From positions 1 to 24,896 of the IMG/VR virus record IMGVR_UViG_3300044630_000573: a stretch of DNA of 24,896 bases; one strand, written 5' to 3'. Below the pieces are notes generated by a model. That model had not been told where the DNA came from. It saw only the letters and a program-made list of their open reading frames with translations, and did not search any database. The stretch comes from a virus. The position numbers were made by a program, and so were the translations under genes. Below are positions 15,222-23,141 of the stretch, piece after piece (within the stretch, counting starts at the first letter, position 1; each line of letters begins with the position of its first letter).

Positions 15222-15475
15222 TGTTTACCGATAAGGTTCACAAATACTGGTTGAAGTCCAAAACCGTCCTTTGGAATCTGGCCATTACCTTGGCTGGTAT
15301 CTGGTCGATGTTTGAGGGCTACGCCCCCAATCTCCGGGCTGTTCTGGGTGATAAGTGGTTTGGCATTGTCATGTTCAGCATTGGCGTCATCGGTATTTGG
15401 CTTCGTATCATTACCAAAGACGCCATTGTCCCAGCAAAAAAGGCCGTAGAAAATGACCTTATCTCTCGTCCTTGA
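15221..15475 (+). CDS. holin-like membrane protein (second candidate)
   Basis: The 84-residue protein has two hydrophobic segments, about 14-32 (KTVLWNLAITLAGIWSMF) and 47-65 (FGIVMFSIGVIGIW), with an N terminus and C terminus both rich in Lys/Asp. This is the shape of small two-helix phage holins placed next to spanins. The ATG at 15221 is chosen because it overlaps the XhlA-like stop; an upstream in-frame ATG at 15128 would overlap that gene by more than 90 bases. It overlaps the Rz gene by 23 bases. With the holin-like protein at 12806 this phage has two candidates. Confidence 0.82.
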   Translation: MFTDKVHKYWLKSKTVLWNLAITLAGIWSMFEGYAPNLRAVLGDKWFGIVMFSIGVIGIWLRIITKDAIVPAKKAVENDLISRP

Positions 15476-15836
15476 GTTACTAGGCGGAGTCCGAGCCGCG
15501 GTATTTGCGCTCCTCGCCTTTCTTCTTTTGGTCGGTTTTGGCGTTCAGACGTTCCGCCTGAGTAGCGCCAAGAAAGACCTGTTAGTAGCCGAAGCAAGCA
15601 CGGCCAATATGACGGCGGCCCTGAAGCAGTTGGAAGCTGAAGGTAAAGCCCAAAAAGCCCGAGCAGACAAGGCCGTGGTAGAATATGCGGAAGTCAAGAT
15701 TAAACTTGACCGTGCCAAGGCGAAAGTCATAACCAAACTGGAAAAGGTCTATGTTTCTGACAAGCAAAGCCAAGAATGGGGTAGTGTGCCTGTTCCTAAC
15801 GCTGTCGTTGAGCAGTTGCGCCAGCCGGCCCGTTAA
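15453..15836 (+). CDS. Rz-like inner-membrane spanin
   Basis: This 127-residue protein has one N-terminal membrane segment (about residues 10-31, then FRLSSAKKDL) and a periplasmic coiled coil (about 35-100, rich in Ala, Lys and Glu). It ends with a short conserved spanin tail (QEWGSVPVPNAVVEQL, about 106-121). Rz proteins span the periplasm with a partner outer-membrane lipoprotein and fuse the two membranes in the last step of lysis. The partner gene starts inside its 3' end in the +1 frame (15751). Length and layout are typical, and the spanin pair implies a Gram-negative host. Confidence 0.92.
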   Translation: MTLSLVLELLGGVRAAVFALLAFLLLVGFGVQTFRLSSAKKDLLVAEASTANMTAALKQLEAEGKAQKARADKAVVEYAEVKIKLDRAKAKVITKLEKVYVSDKQSQEWGSVPVPNAVVEQLRQPAR

Positions 15837-16008
15837 GGTCGAGGTCAAGTATCAGCCGTTACCGGCTGAACTTGTCGTACTCGAAGACCCCTGTACGCTT
15901 GCCAACGACCCGAAGAACAAGGACCTTGCCGAAGCCTATTACCTGTGCTTCCTGAAGCTGGAAGCCGCCAATGCGCGGCTCAAGGCCATTAAAGAGATTA
16001 CGAACTGA
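15751..16008 (+). CDS. Rz1-like outer-membrane spanin lipoprotein
   Basis: This 85-residue gene starts inside the Rz-like gene and overlaps it by 86 bases in a different frame, the classic Rz/Rz1 arrangement. The N terminus is a lipoprotein signal: Lys residues at 6 and 8, hydrophobic VVCLFLTLSL, and lipobox LSSC with Cys23; Ala at +2 is compatible with outer-membrane sorting. The mature part has Pro residues (KYQPLPAEL) as in Rz1, then a longer than usual helical end with two Cys (LEDPCTL and AYYLCFL). The stop overlaps the next gene (TGATG). Its partner is the protein at 15453. Confidence 0.92.
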   Translation: MFLTSKAKNGVVCLFLTLSLSSCASRPVKVEVKYQPLPAELVVLEDPCTLANDPKNKDLAEAYYLCFLKLEAANARLKAIKEITN

Positions 16009-17489
16009 TGGCGCTTCTGCCCCTCAAACTCCCGCCGGGCGTGTACCGCAACGGCACCGATTACCAGAGCCAAGCGCGGTTCTTTGACGCTAACCTTGTT
16101 CGGTGGTACTCCGATACGCTCCAGCCCATCAAGGGCTGGCGTAAACGTACCGAAACCCAACTGACGGGCGTTCCGCGCGCCATCCTGACGTGGCGGGCGA
16201 ACAATGCCACCCGTTGGGCGGCCGTGGGAACGCACTCAAAGCTGTACGCGCTTGAAGGCGGTACGACGGTAGTGGACATCACCCCAACCGGATTTACCGC
16301 CGGTAGCGCCAACGCCACCGCGTCTGTGGGCTTTGGTACCCAAGACTTTGGCGAATACGCCTACGGCGTTGCCCGTCCGTCCACCACTACGTCTGGCTCA
16401 ACCCCGGCGTCCATGTGGCAGTTGGACACGTGGGGGGAATACCTTGTTGCTTGCGCACCGCACGACGGTAAGATTTATGAATGGACGCTTAACACCGCTA
16501 ACGACGCGGTAGCCATTACCAACGCCCCAACTAGCAACAAGGGCGTCGTTGTCACGTCTGAGCGCATTATGTTTGCGCTGGGCGCCAGCGGCAACCCCCG
16601 CCTGATTAAGTGGTCTGATGTCGAGGACAATACGGACTGGACGCCGTCGGCCACCAACCAAGCCGGTGATATTGAACTCCAGACCCCCGGAACGATTCAA
16701 TGCGGCCGTCGTGTCCGCGCTGGTACCTTGATTCTCACCGACTGCGACGCTTGGATTGCCCAGTACCAAGGCCCGCCCTTCGTGTATGGCTTTGACCGGG
16801 TCGGTACGGCCTGTGGCGTGGTATCTGCCGGCGCTGTTGCTACCGTGGAAACCTACGCCGTCTGGATGGGCGATTCGGGCTTCTGGATGTACGACGGTTA
16901 CGTCAAGCCCTTGCCGTCCACCGTGTACGACTACGTCTTTAGCGACATCAACACCGCCCAGATTTCCAAGGTCGTGGCCTTCAACAATACGGCCTTTGGC
17001 GAGGTCTGGTGGCACTATCCGAGTTCAGCCAGTACCGAGAATGACCGTTACGTGGCGTGGAACTACCGCGAAAACACATGGACGATTGGCCGACTCGCCC
17101 GCACCGCCGGCGATGATTCTGGCGTGTTTTCGTTGCCCATGCTGGTCAGCCCTGACGGCTACGTGTACGAGCATGAAGTGGGCTTCAACTATGACGGTGC
17201 TACGCCGTACGCCGAATCCGGCCCCATCGAGGTTGGCAACGGCGACAACGTGGTGATGATGCGCCAGATTGTGCCGGACGAAAAAACCCAAGGCGACGTA
17301 CAGGCTCGGGTTTATGCGAAGTTCTTCCCGAACGGTGCGGAAACGGCCTTTGGCCCTTACGCCATGGGTCTGCCTACGGACGTCCGTTTGACCGCCCGGC
17401 AAGTCCGTGTGCGCTTCGAGGGCGTACGTAACGCCGATTGGCGGGTGGGCATTATGCGTCTGGAAGGCGTCTTGGGCGGCAACCGATGA
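16008..17489 (+). CDS. tail nozzle/tubular-type protein
   Basis: The 493-residue protein opens with LPPGVYRNGTDYQSQARFFD and then LVRWYSDTLQPIKGWRKR, the start of a large family of short-tail tube proteins in environmental and Proteobacteria podoviruses. The middle shows repeated blade-like segments (WAAVGTHSKLYAL, WQLDTWGEYLVAC, HDGKIYEW, DAWIAQYQGPPF, WMGDSGFWMYDG, WHYPSS), suggesting a beta-propeller such as the nozzle below the adaptor in SU10-like and T7-like tails. The C-terminal part (about 400-493, ending RVGIMRLEGVL) is beta-rich. It lies downstream of the lysis block, away from its adaptor partner. Length and order fit; the exact name (nozzle, tubular B or stabilisation protein) is uncertain. 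Confidence 0.78.
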   Translation: MALLPLKLPPGVYRNGTDYQSQARFFDANLVRWYSDTLQPIKGWRKRTETQLTGVPRAILTWRANNATRWAAVGTHSKLYALEGGTTVVDITPTGFTAGSANATASVGFGTQDFGEYAYGVARPSTTTSGSTPASMWQLDTWGEYLVACAPHDGKIYEWTLNTANDAVAITNAPTSNKGVVVTSERIMFALGASGNPRLIKWSDVEDNTDWTPSATNQAGDIELQTPGTIQCGRRVRAGTLILTDCDAWIAQYQGPPFVYGFDRVGTACGVVSAGAVATVETYAVWMGDSGFWMYDGYVKPLPSTVYDYVFSDINTAQISKVVAFNNTAFGEVWWHYPSSASTENDRYVAWNYRENTWTIGRLARTAGDDSGVFSLPMLVSPDGYVYEHEVGFNYDGATPYAESGPIEVGNGDNVVMMRQIVPDEKTQGDVQARVYAKFFPNGAETAFGPYAMGLPTDVRLTARQVRVRFEGVRNADWRVGIMRLEGVLGGNR

Positions 17490-17692
17490 AGTTGCCCCGC
17501 CCGCCAGCCCGCTACGATGCTCGCTTTGCGGAATCCCAAAGCGCCGAAATTGAACGGGAGTTACAGCGTAGCCATAAGAAAAACGAGAATATAGAACTCG
17601 GTGCTACGGCCATCATTATGACGTCCCCGAACGGCACCCGCTATAAATTAACCGTTGACAATTCAGGCGTATTAGGCACAACTGCGCTATAA
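17486..17692 (+). CDS. small phage protein, unknown function
   Basis: This 68-residue protein overlaps the nozzle-like gene by 4 bases (ATGA). It begins with a Pro/Arg motif (MKLPRPPARYD), continues as a helix (AESQSAEIERELQRS) and ends in a small beta segment (MTSPNGTRYKLTVDNSGVL). Small proteins with the same MxLPRPP start and SPNGTRY end recur between tail and internal-protein genes in podoviruses. The ATG at 17486 is preferred over an in-frame ATG at 17438, which would lie well inside the upstream gene. Function is unknown; a minor tail or assembly protein is likely from place. Confidence 0.82.
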   Translation: MKLPRPPARYDARFAESQSAEIERELQRSHKKNENIELGATAIIMTSPNGTRYKLTVDNSGVLGTTAL

Positions 17693-17693
17693 T

Positions 17694-18068
17694 ATGGACA
17701 ACATTATCCGCGAAAATGCCGAGAACGCCCGTCCATTTATTGAGGCGGCCTTGGAATATTCAGGCGGAAGTCACAATTTTGAAGATATTGTTGACGGAAT
17801 ACTGTCCGGCGAAATGCAACTTTGGGCTACTGACAAAGCGGCATTAGTTACTGAAATCCACCTTTGCCCACGCAAAAAGCGGTTTCACGTCTTTCTCGCC
17901 GGTGGCGACCTTACCGAGATTAGACGGCTTGCGCCGATACTTACCGAATGGGCCAAGGGCCAAGGGTGCCAGCAGATAACTCTTACTGGCCGTAGAGGCT
18001 GGGAACGCAGTTTCCTTCAACAAGACGGTTTTTCAACTTTACAATATACTTTATTTAAGGACATCTAA
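17694..18068 (+). CDS. GNAT-like internal virion protein
   Basis: The 124-residue protein resembles a GNAT (acetyltransferase-fold) domain. There is an N-terminal helical part (RPFIEAALEYSGG), strands ALVTEIHLCPRKKRFHVFLAG, a helix RRLAPILTEWAKGQG, then strand ITLTGRRGW and the closing LQQDGF typical of the C-terminal fold. Similar proteins occur before the ejection proteins in T7-like phages (gp13-type) and other podoviruses, where they act in virion assembly rather than as proven enzymes. The usual CoA-binding Q/RxxGxG/A loop is not evident (LAGGDL at about 68-73 instead), so acetyltransferase activity is doubtful. The stop overlaps the next start (TAATG). Confidence 0.75.
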   Translation: MDNIIRENAENARPFIEAALEYSGGSHNFEDIVDGILSGEMQLWATDKAALVTEIHLCPRKKRFHVFLAGGDLTEIRRLAPILTEWAKGQGCQQITLTGRRGWERSFLQQDGFSTLQYTLFKDI

Positions 18069-19222
18069 TGGGCAGTTCTTCCCAAAAGACCAAACAAACC
18101 ATTGACCCGCGCCTTACTAACGCGGCGCTAAACGTCTTTGGTCAAGGTCAAGCCGCCGCTAATCAACTTGGCGTACGTAATATTGCCGGCTTTACCCCAG
18201 ACCAACTGGCCGCCATGGAAATGACACGTGGCGCGATTGGTACTGGCGCTGGCGCAGTTAATCAAGCCGTTGGTACTGCTGGGCAAGTCGCTGGTTTTAC
18301 GCCGGGTCAAGTTCAGGGTCAATCCTTCCTGAACGCCAACATCGGCGCATACATGAACCCCTACCTTCAGAACGTAGCGGGTAATGTCATGTCCGACCTT
18401 GACCGCCAACGTCTGATGCAACAAAACCAAAACGCCGCAAGTGCGTTTCAGGCTAAAGCCTTCGGCGGTTCGCGTCAAGGCGTTTTGGAAGCCGAAACCA
18501 ACCGCGCCGCGCAAGAAAATGCCGCCCGCGCGCTGACCGACCTGTATTCTGGCGGGTTCAATGCCGCCGCCCAACTTGCCGGTCAAGACCTCAGCTTTGC
18601 TCAACAAGCGGCTCTGGCAAACCAGCAAGCGGGCATTTCCGGCGCTGGCCTCAATCTGCAAGCCGCTGGCCAGTTGGGTCAACTTGGCGGGGCGCAACAA
18701 GCCATGTCCCAAGCCGACATCGCCGCCCTCGGCAACGTCGGTTCGATGCAACAGCAACTTGCTCAAGCCACTACCGATGCCGAGCGTAACCTTATCCTTG
18801 AGAAGTTCCAGTTGCAACAAGGCGCTCTTGGTTCGCTGGCGCCGTTGGCTGGTAACGTCACATCTACCGCTAAAGTCACTCCTAGCTTCGGGCAAACCCT
18901 TGGCCAAGCCGCGCAAATCGCCGGTACGGCCATGATGTTTTCCGACCCGAGCATGAAAGAAAACGTCAAGCCGATGAAAGGCGCGCTGAAGAAACTTTCG
19001 TTCCTGAACGGTAGCACGTACAATTACATGGACGACGAAGACGAAACCCCGACTGGCGGTATCATGGCTACTGACGTCAAGAAAGTTATGCCGGGCGCTG
19101 TTAAAACTATGGATAACGGAAAGATGGCCGTTGACTACTCTAAGGTTACGGGTCTGCTGGTCGAAGCCGTTAAAGAACTGGACGACAAAGTATCTAGCAA
19201 AAAGAAAGGTAAAAAAGCATGA
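18068..19222 (+). CDS. DNA-ejection-type protein with C-terminal S74 chaperone
   Basis: In this 384-residue protein, residues 1-280 are Ala/Gln/Gly/Asn-rich and helical (AANQLGVRNIAGFTPDQLAA, AFQAKAFGGSRQ, FAQQAALANQQAGISG), like podoviral ejection or internal virion proteins. Residues 292-384 are a second Peptidase S74 domain. SDPSMKENV gives Ser292 and Lys297 with the normal five-residue spacing, then GGIMATDVKKVMPGAV, VDYSKVTGLLVEAV and a Lys-rich end (KKKGKK). S74 domains normally trimerise beta-helical fibres and self-cleave; here one follows a helical body. TAAGGA lies shortly before the ATG, which overlaps the GNAT-like stop codon. Alternatively this is a tail tip protein. Confidence 0.85.
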   Translation: MGSSSQKTKQTIDPRLTNAALNVFGQGQAAANQLGVRNIAGFTPDQLAAMEMTRGAIGTGAGAVNQAVGTAGQVAGFTPGQVQGQSFLNANIGAYMNPYLQNVAGNVMSDLDRQRLMQQNQNAASAFQAKAFGGSRQGVLEAETNRAAQENAARALTDLYSGGFNAAAQLAGQDLSFAQQAALANQQAGISGAGLNLQAAGQLGQLGGAQQAMSQADIAALGNVGSMQQQLAQATTDAERNLILEKFQLQQGALGSLAPLAGNVTSTAKVTPSFGQTLGQAAQIAGTAMMFSDPSMKENVKPMKGALKKLSFLNGSTYNYMDDEDETPTGGIMATDVKKVMPGAVKTMDNGKMAVDYSKVTGLLVEAVKELDDKVSSKKKGKKA

Positions 19223-19614
19223 ACTTCAACTTTCTCGGCAAGAAAGACCCGTACATGGGGATGAACCCCGGCATGACCGATACCGAAATGGCGTTGCTGG
19301 CCGGTAGCGGTGCGTCCAACCAGATGATGGCCAACGCCCAGATGGGCGGTATGCGTAACTTCGCTCCGGTTGATAAGGTTGTTCCGAACACCCAAGCCAT
19401 GCCTTCGCCGGCGTCTAGCGGTATGAGCATGGGCGACATGGGCCAAGGTCTGGCCGCGCTTGGCGGTATGCTTGGCGAACAGCAACAAATGGCCCCCGTT
19501 GAGTTTGCGCCAGTCCCAATGCCGCAACAAACCGCCCTACCCAATCTTACCCCGCAACTCGCGCAGTTCGATTTCGCGGACTATCTTCGTAAACGTCAAG
19601 CCGGATTACTGTAA
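19219..19614 (+). CDS. Met/Gln-rich internal protein
   Basis: This 131-residue protein overlaps the preceding gene by 4 bases (ATGA) and the next by one base (TAATG). It is unusually Met-rich (for example YMGMNPGMTDTEM, NQMMANAQMGGM, SGMSMGDMGQG), with a Gln/Pro middle (QQQMAPVEFAPVPMPQQ) and a short basic C-terminal helix (FADYLRKRQAG). It has no membrane segment or Cys. I do not recognise a family; composition and position between two ejection-type proteins suggest a small internal virion or DNA-delivery component, as inference. Confidence 0.8.
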   Translation: MNFNFLGKKDPYMGMNPGMTDTEMALLAGSGASNQMMANAQMGGMRNFAPVDKVVPNTQAMPSPASSGMSMGDMGQGLAALGGMLGEQQQMAPVEFAPVPMPQQTALPNLTPQLAQFDFADYLRKRQAGLL

Positions 19615-20429
19615 TGGCCTATAATCCCGAAATGGAACAACTCAAGACGTTGCAAGCCTTGACACAGTCCACTACACAGCCGCCGGCTCAAGCCCCTATG
19701 GCCGCACCTCAGATGCCTGTTCAAGCCCCGCAAACCCAGCCGTCGATTTTTCAGCGCATTGGCCAGCGGTTTGACCAAGCCGCTACTGGCGGAATCATTG
19801 ACCCGACCACGCTGACCAAAGACCAGCGCCGGATATTACGGGCGCAACTGCTGATGAACGTCGGCGGTGCGCTGGCGCAAAACCGTCCGGTTGGCGAAGG
19901 TTTTCAAGCGCAATATAAAGGTCTTTCCGAACAGCAAGATACTGCTAGAAAAGCACAAGCGCAAGCCGCGTTGCAACAAGCTTTTGCTGGCGGAATCAAT
20001 AGCCGTGAGCAAGGTATGGGTGTTGTTCAGAATTTGTTCGCGCAAGGTTTTACCAAAGAAGCCATGGAGTTAGGTAAGAACCTTGACGAGTTGTTTCCGC
20101 AAGTTACATACAGCACAACGCCGACGCAACTGCAACTTAAAGACGGTTCCCTCGTTGCCGCCGTCATTGGCAACGATGGTTCGTACAAGACGTTGGAAGG
20201 CGTTAATATCCCGCCGGAGTTCGTGCTGGCCACTACCTCTGGCGGTGCGGCGGCGTTCAACAAGCAAACCGGCCAGTTCGGCGCGCGTCTGGATGGCGGT
20301 AGTGCGCCAGTCCAAGCCCCCGCCGCAAGACCGGCTGGTAGGCCAGCGGCGGCCCCGACAATCCAAGAAACCCGTGTGTTGGGCGGAAAAGAGTACGTAA
20401 AAATTAAAGGACAATGGTACGAAAAATGA
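19614..20429 (+). CDS. probable internal virion/ejection protein
   Basis: The 271-residue protein starts with a Gln/Pro/Ala-rich disordered segment (about 15-45), followed by a helical core (about 48-150: IFQRIGQRFDQAATGG, DQRRILRAQLLMNVGGALAQ, ARKAQAQAALQQAF). A beta-like part follows (about 160-220: TPTQLQLKDGSLVAAVI), then a Pro/Ala linker (about 235-255) and a short end KEYVKIKGQWYEK. The core motif (RAQLLMNVGGALAQN and GLSEQQ) recurs in phage internal proteins. There is no membrane segment. The gene couples by TAATG to the previous one and its end overlaps the next start. It is likely carried in the head and ejected with DNA; not proven. Confidence 0.78.
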   Translation: MAYNPEMEQLKTLQALTQSTTQPPAQAPMAAPQMPVQAPQTQPSIFQRIGQRFDQAATGGIIDPTTLTKDQRRILRAQLLMNVGGALAQNRPVGEGFQAQYKGLSEQQDTARKAQAQAALQQAFAGGINSREQGMGVVQNLFAQGFTKEAMELGKNLDELFPQVTYSTTPTQLQLKDGSLVAAVIGNDGSYKTLEGVNIPPEFVLATTSGGAAAFNKQTGQFGARLDGGSAPVQAPAARPAGRPAAAPTIQETRVLGGKEYVKIKGQWYEK

Positions 20430-20941
20430 AACCTGTGACCGATACAGCCATACTTGAGCAACTCACAACAAAACCAGCGGCCTCTAAAACGGCGGCTTCG
20501 CCAACTGGCTATAACGAGCGCCAACGCGCCGGCGCGGGGCTAATTTATGAAAATACATTGAATTATGCTGAAGCTGTTACTGGCCTTAGTAAGGCGCAAT
20601 TAGCCCTTATGACGCCGGCGCAGATTGAAAGAGCAGTAAAAGAACGCGGTAAGCGCACTTTCCAAGGCGCGGTTATGGGAAATATCCCGTTGGTATCAAA
20701 AATTGCTAACGCGGACATACGGCCTTACTCGATGGGCGCGGCACAAGGGCAAGCGGCAATCAACAACCCGACTGGTCAGATTACAGGCCCCGACCTTGAT
20801 GCGGCGCTGGTCATGCAACCGAATATCGGACAACCTATTGACACTCAAGCACGTCTAATCCGACAAAATCTTGAAACTGCGTTGAAGGGACAGCCCCAAA
20901 ATACCGCCCCAGCCGGCTGGTCCATCAAAAAGGTAAAGTAA
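20426..20941 (+). CDS. probable internal virion protein, unknown function
   Basis: This protein has 171 residues from the ATG at 20426, which makes an ATGA junction with the preceding gene like others in this run. An in-frame ATG at 20414 is possible, but AAAGGA (20406-20411) is only 2 bases from it and 14 from 20426, so the start is uncertain by four residues. The protein has a disordered Ala/Thr/Lys start, a helical centre (RAGAGLIYENTLNYAEAVTG, LMTPAQIERAVKERG) and a Gly/Pro/Asn-rich end with DTQARLIRQNLETALKG. No catalytic motif is seen: the Glu in LIYENTLNYAEA and the Gln-rich end are not enough to call a muramidase. It lies between ejection-type genes and ends in TAATG with the largest of them. 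Confidence 0.75.
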   Translation: MKPVTDTAILEQLTTKPAASKTAASPTGYNERQRAGAGLIYENTLNYAEAVTGLSKAQLALMTPAQIERAVKERGKRTFQGAVMGNIPLVSKIANADIRPYSMGAAQGQAAINNPTGQITGPDLDAALVMQPNIGQPIDTQARLIRQNLETALKGQPQNTAPAGWSIKKVK

Positions 20942-23130
20942 TGGCAACTTATCAGATTACCGGCCCAGACGGTTCAGTTTATGAAATAACTGCTCCAGAA
21001 GGTGCCACGCAAGAAGAATTGCTGGCGTATGCTCAGACGGGTGTGGCTCCTAAAGTTGCCCCGCCGACTCCACTTGCGCCGGTATCGACTGGCCAAGCCG
21101 TCCTTGGCACCGCGCGTAATCTTTTGCAAGGTGCGATGCTTGGCACGAGCGATGAAGCGGAAGCCCTTATTGCCAAAGGGTTAGACGTGGCTGGCGTTCC
21201 GTCTAGCATTACCGGAGTTCCTAGTGGTCTTACTACTGAACAATACCGCCAAATTATTGAAAACCAGCGCCTTGGCGTGTCGCAACAGTTTCCAACATTA
21301 TCTGCCGGCGCTGAACTTACTGGCGCGGTTCTCCCCGCTTTCTTAACGCGCGGGCAGTCCTTACGTGCCGCCCCCGTAACTGGTATGGAAGTTGCCCCTA
21401 GCCTTGGGCGTCAAGCGCTTGAAGGCGCGGGCTTGGGCTTCTTGTACGGCGGAACGACTGCCGCTGGTAAAGCGGAAGGTGGCCTTGGCGAACGAATTGC
21501 CGCTATGCCGGAAGGTGCTACCCTTGGAGCCGTGTTTGGCGCGGCAACACCGCCAAGCCTAGCTGGATTGAAAAAGGGACTCACCACGCTGGATGAACTG
21601 CTTCTTAGCGGTGGTGGGGCAAAAACTCTTAACACGGGTTTAAGTTACGTTGACCAGCTTTTGCTTGGTGGCGCGCGGGAGCCAGTTGCTACACCAGACA
21701 AAGCCAAAGACAAAGCCAAGCAACTGATTCTTGAATCTTTGCGCCGCGATGAAATTACCGCACCTCAAGCCGCTACTCGTATTGCCGAATTGGAAGCTAA
21801 AGGTGTGCCGGATGTTATGCTCCCTGAAGTTGCTGGACGTGCAACAACCCAGCGCCTTAGCGCCGCCGCCAACTTCCCCGGTGGTGGCATCGACACCGTT
21901 TCTGAAAAATTGATTCGAAACGTCCAAAACCAAAGCACCTTGCTCCCGCAATACCTGTCCCAAGCGTTTGGCGTTAAGGGCGGAAACTCGTCGCAGATGG
22001 TGGATTCCATCATCGCATCGCGTTCGGCGCAAGCCGCACCGCTTTACAACAAGGCGTACTTTGCCGACCCGCAAGGAACGGTACCGCGCTATGTTAATGA
22101 CCCGAAAGTAAACTCGCTTTTGAAACTTCCGCAGTTCAAAGATGCGGCCGATGAAGCCGCTGGGCTATTGCGCGCGGAAGGCGCGATTGCGGCAGATGCA
22201 CCGGTAAGCCTTACGCCTACGGTGCAGAATCTTGACAACATAAAGCGTGGCCTAGACGTCTTGATTGACAAGCAAACGGATGCTGTAACCGGCAAAATGA
22301 CTCCGTTGGGTCGCATCTACGTCGGCAAAAAGAACGAGTTTCTAAATGCCATCGACGCCGCCGTTCCGGAATACAAGGCCGCACGTCAAGCCTTTGCCGG
22401 CAATACCGAAGCCGCCAATGCTATCAAGCTGGGCCGGCAAGTTATTAACGCCAGCGACGACCAATGGCGTGATATTACCAAGCAGTTGGCCGCTATGCCG
22501 GCCAGCAACCGAGGATTGGCGGCGTTTGGCGTACTTGATGAACTTGGCCTGAAGCTGGACGCCGCCGCGCAACAAGTCGGCACCCGCGCGCCGGACTTGA
22601 CGCAACTGCTGACTAAAGTTCGCAACGCGAAACGCATTGAGCAATTCATTCCGTCCATGGCCGAGCGTAAACTGTACCGTGAGCGACTAGAAGCCCTTCA
22701 ATCCAAGGCAAGGGTAAAGAACGCTGTGGATAGTGGTTCCCGTAGTACGCCGTTGTCTGCCGAAATGCAAGACCTTACTGCTGGCGCTACTAGCGGTGAA
22801 ATATCTTCTTTGGCCGTAGGAAATCCTCTTCCTACTATCGCGCGTGGCGTCCAACAATGGATTTTGAACAAACGCTCCGGGATTACAGAACCTGTTGCCA
22901 AAGAAATGGCATCAAATTTGACGCTGACTGGTAAACCCCTTCAGGATTATCTGGCGTCGTTAGTTCCGTATCAACGCAAGTTGTTCATGGACGCCACCCG
23001 CGAAGCGAACAAACGCGCCGTCGCCGCTGGCCTTTCCGGCTATACGGCTGGCGCTTTGCCGACCATCAACAAACGGCCAAGTTCTGGCCCAACTACCCGT
23101 GGCGGTGCGCGCGGTCTTCTCAATCAATAA
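20941..23130 (+). CDS. large DNA-ejection-type protein
   Basis: The 729-residue protein starts with a small conserved domain (YQITGPDGSVYEITAPEGAT, EELLAYAQ; about 3-35) found at the N terminus of many phage internal proteins. After a Pro-rich linker, residues about 50-215 are Gly/Ala-rich, with glycine-zipper-like stretches (GAGLGFLYGGTTAAG, GATLGAVFGAA) that could insert in a membrane. The rest (about 250-700) is mainly helical, with YNKAYFADPQGTVPRY, LDNIKRGLDVLIDKQ and YKAARQAFAGNTEAANAI; these recur in ejection proteins of podoviruses. The C terminus is basic and Gly-rich. By analogy with T7 gp15/gp16 or P22 gp16 it may help form the trans-envelope channel. No lytic transglycosylase motif was seen. 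Confidence 0.8.
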   Translation: MATYQITGPDGSVYEITAPEGATQEELLAYAQTGVAPKVAPPTPLAPVSTGQAVLGTARNLLQGAMLGTSDEAEALIAKGLDVAGVPSSITGVPSGLTTEQYRQIIENQRLGVSQQFPTLSAGAELTGAVLPAFLTRGQSLRAAPVTGMEVAPSLGRQALEGAGLGFLYGGTTAAGKAEGGLGERIAAMPEGATLGAVFGAATPPSLAGLKKGLTTLDELLLSGGGAKTLNTGLSYVDQLLLGGAREPVATPDKAKDKAKQLILESLRRDEITAPQAATRIAELEAKGVPDVMLPEVAGRATTQRLSAAANFPGGGIDTVSEKLIRNVQNQSTLLPQYLSQAFGVKGGNSSQMVDSIIASRSAQAAPLYNKAYFADPQGTVPRYVNDPKVNSLLKLPQFKDAADEAAGLLRAEGAIAADAPVSLTPTVQNLDNIKRGLDVLIDKQTDAVTGKMTPLGRIYVGKKNEFLNAIDAAVPEYKAARQAFAGNTEAANAIKLGRQVINASDDQWRDITKQLAAMPASNRGLAAFGVLDELGLKLDAAAQQVGTRAPDLTQLLTKVRNAKRIEQFIPSMAERKLYRERLEALQSKARVKNAVDSGSRSTPLSAEMQDLTAGATSGEISSLAVGNPLPTIARGVQQWILNKRSGITEPVAKEMASNLTLTGKPLQDYLASLVPYQRKLFMDATREANKRAVAAGLSGYTAGALPTINKRPSSGPTTRGGARGLLNQ

Positions 23131-23141
23131 GGAAAAATGAT

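Noticed and set aside
17655-17693. Perfect TTGACA (17655-17660) and TATAAT (17688-17693) before the GNAT-like gene
   Set aside because: They are 27 bases apart, far from the 16-18 needed for a sigma70 promoter, and the TATAAT has no TGn extension. Probably chance within the coding end of the 68-residue gene.
18128-18916. Minus-strand open frame opposite the S74 ejection-type gene
   Set aside because: No motif and no promoter or ribosome site. The plus-strand frame has a clear S74 domain and TAATG coupling.
20426-20941. Possible muramidase or transglycosylase activity in the internal protein
   Set aside because: A Glu in a helix near the N terminus is not accompanied by the usual GLMQ or AxxYN-type motifs, so no enzymatic call is made.
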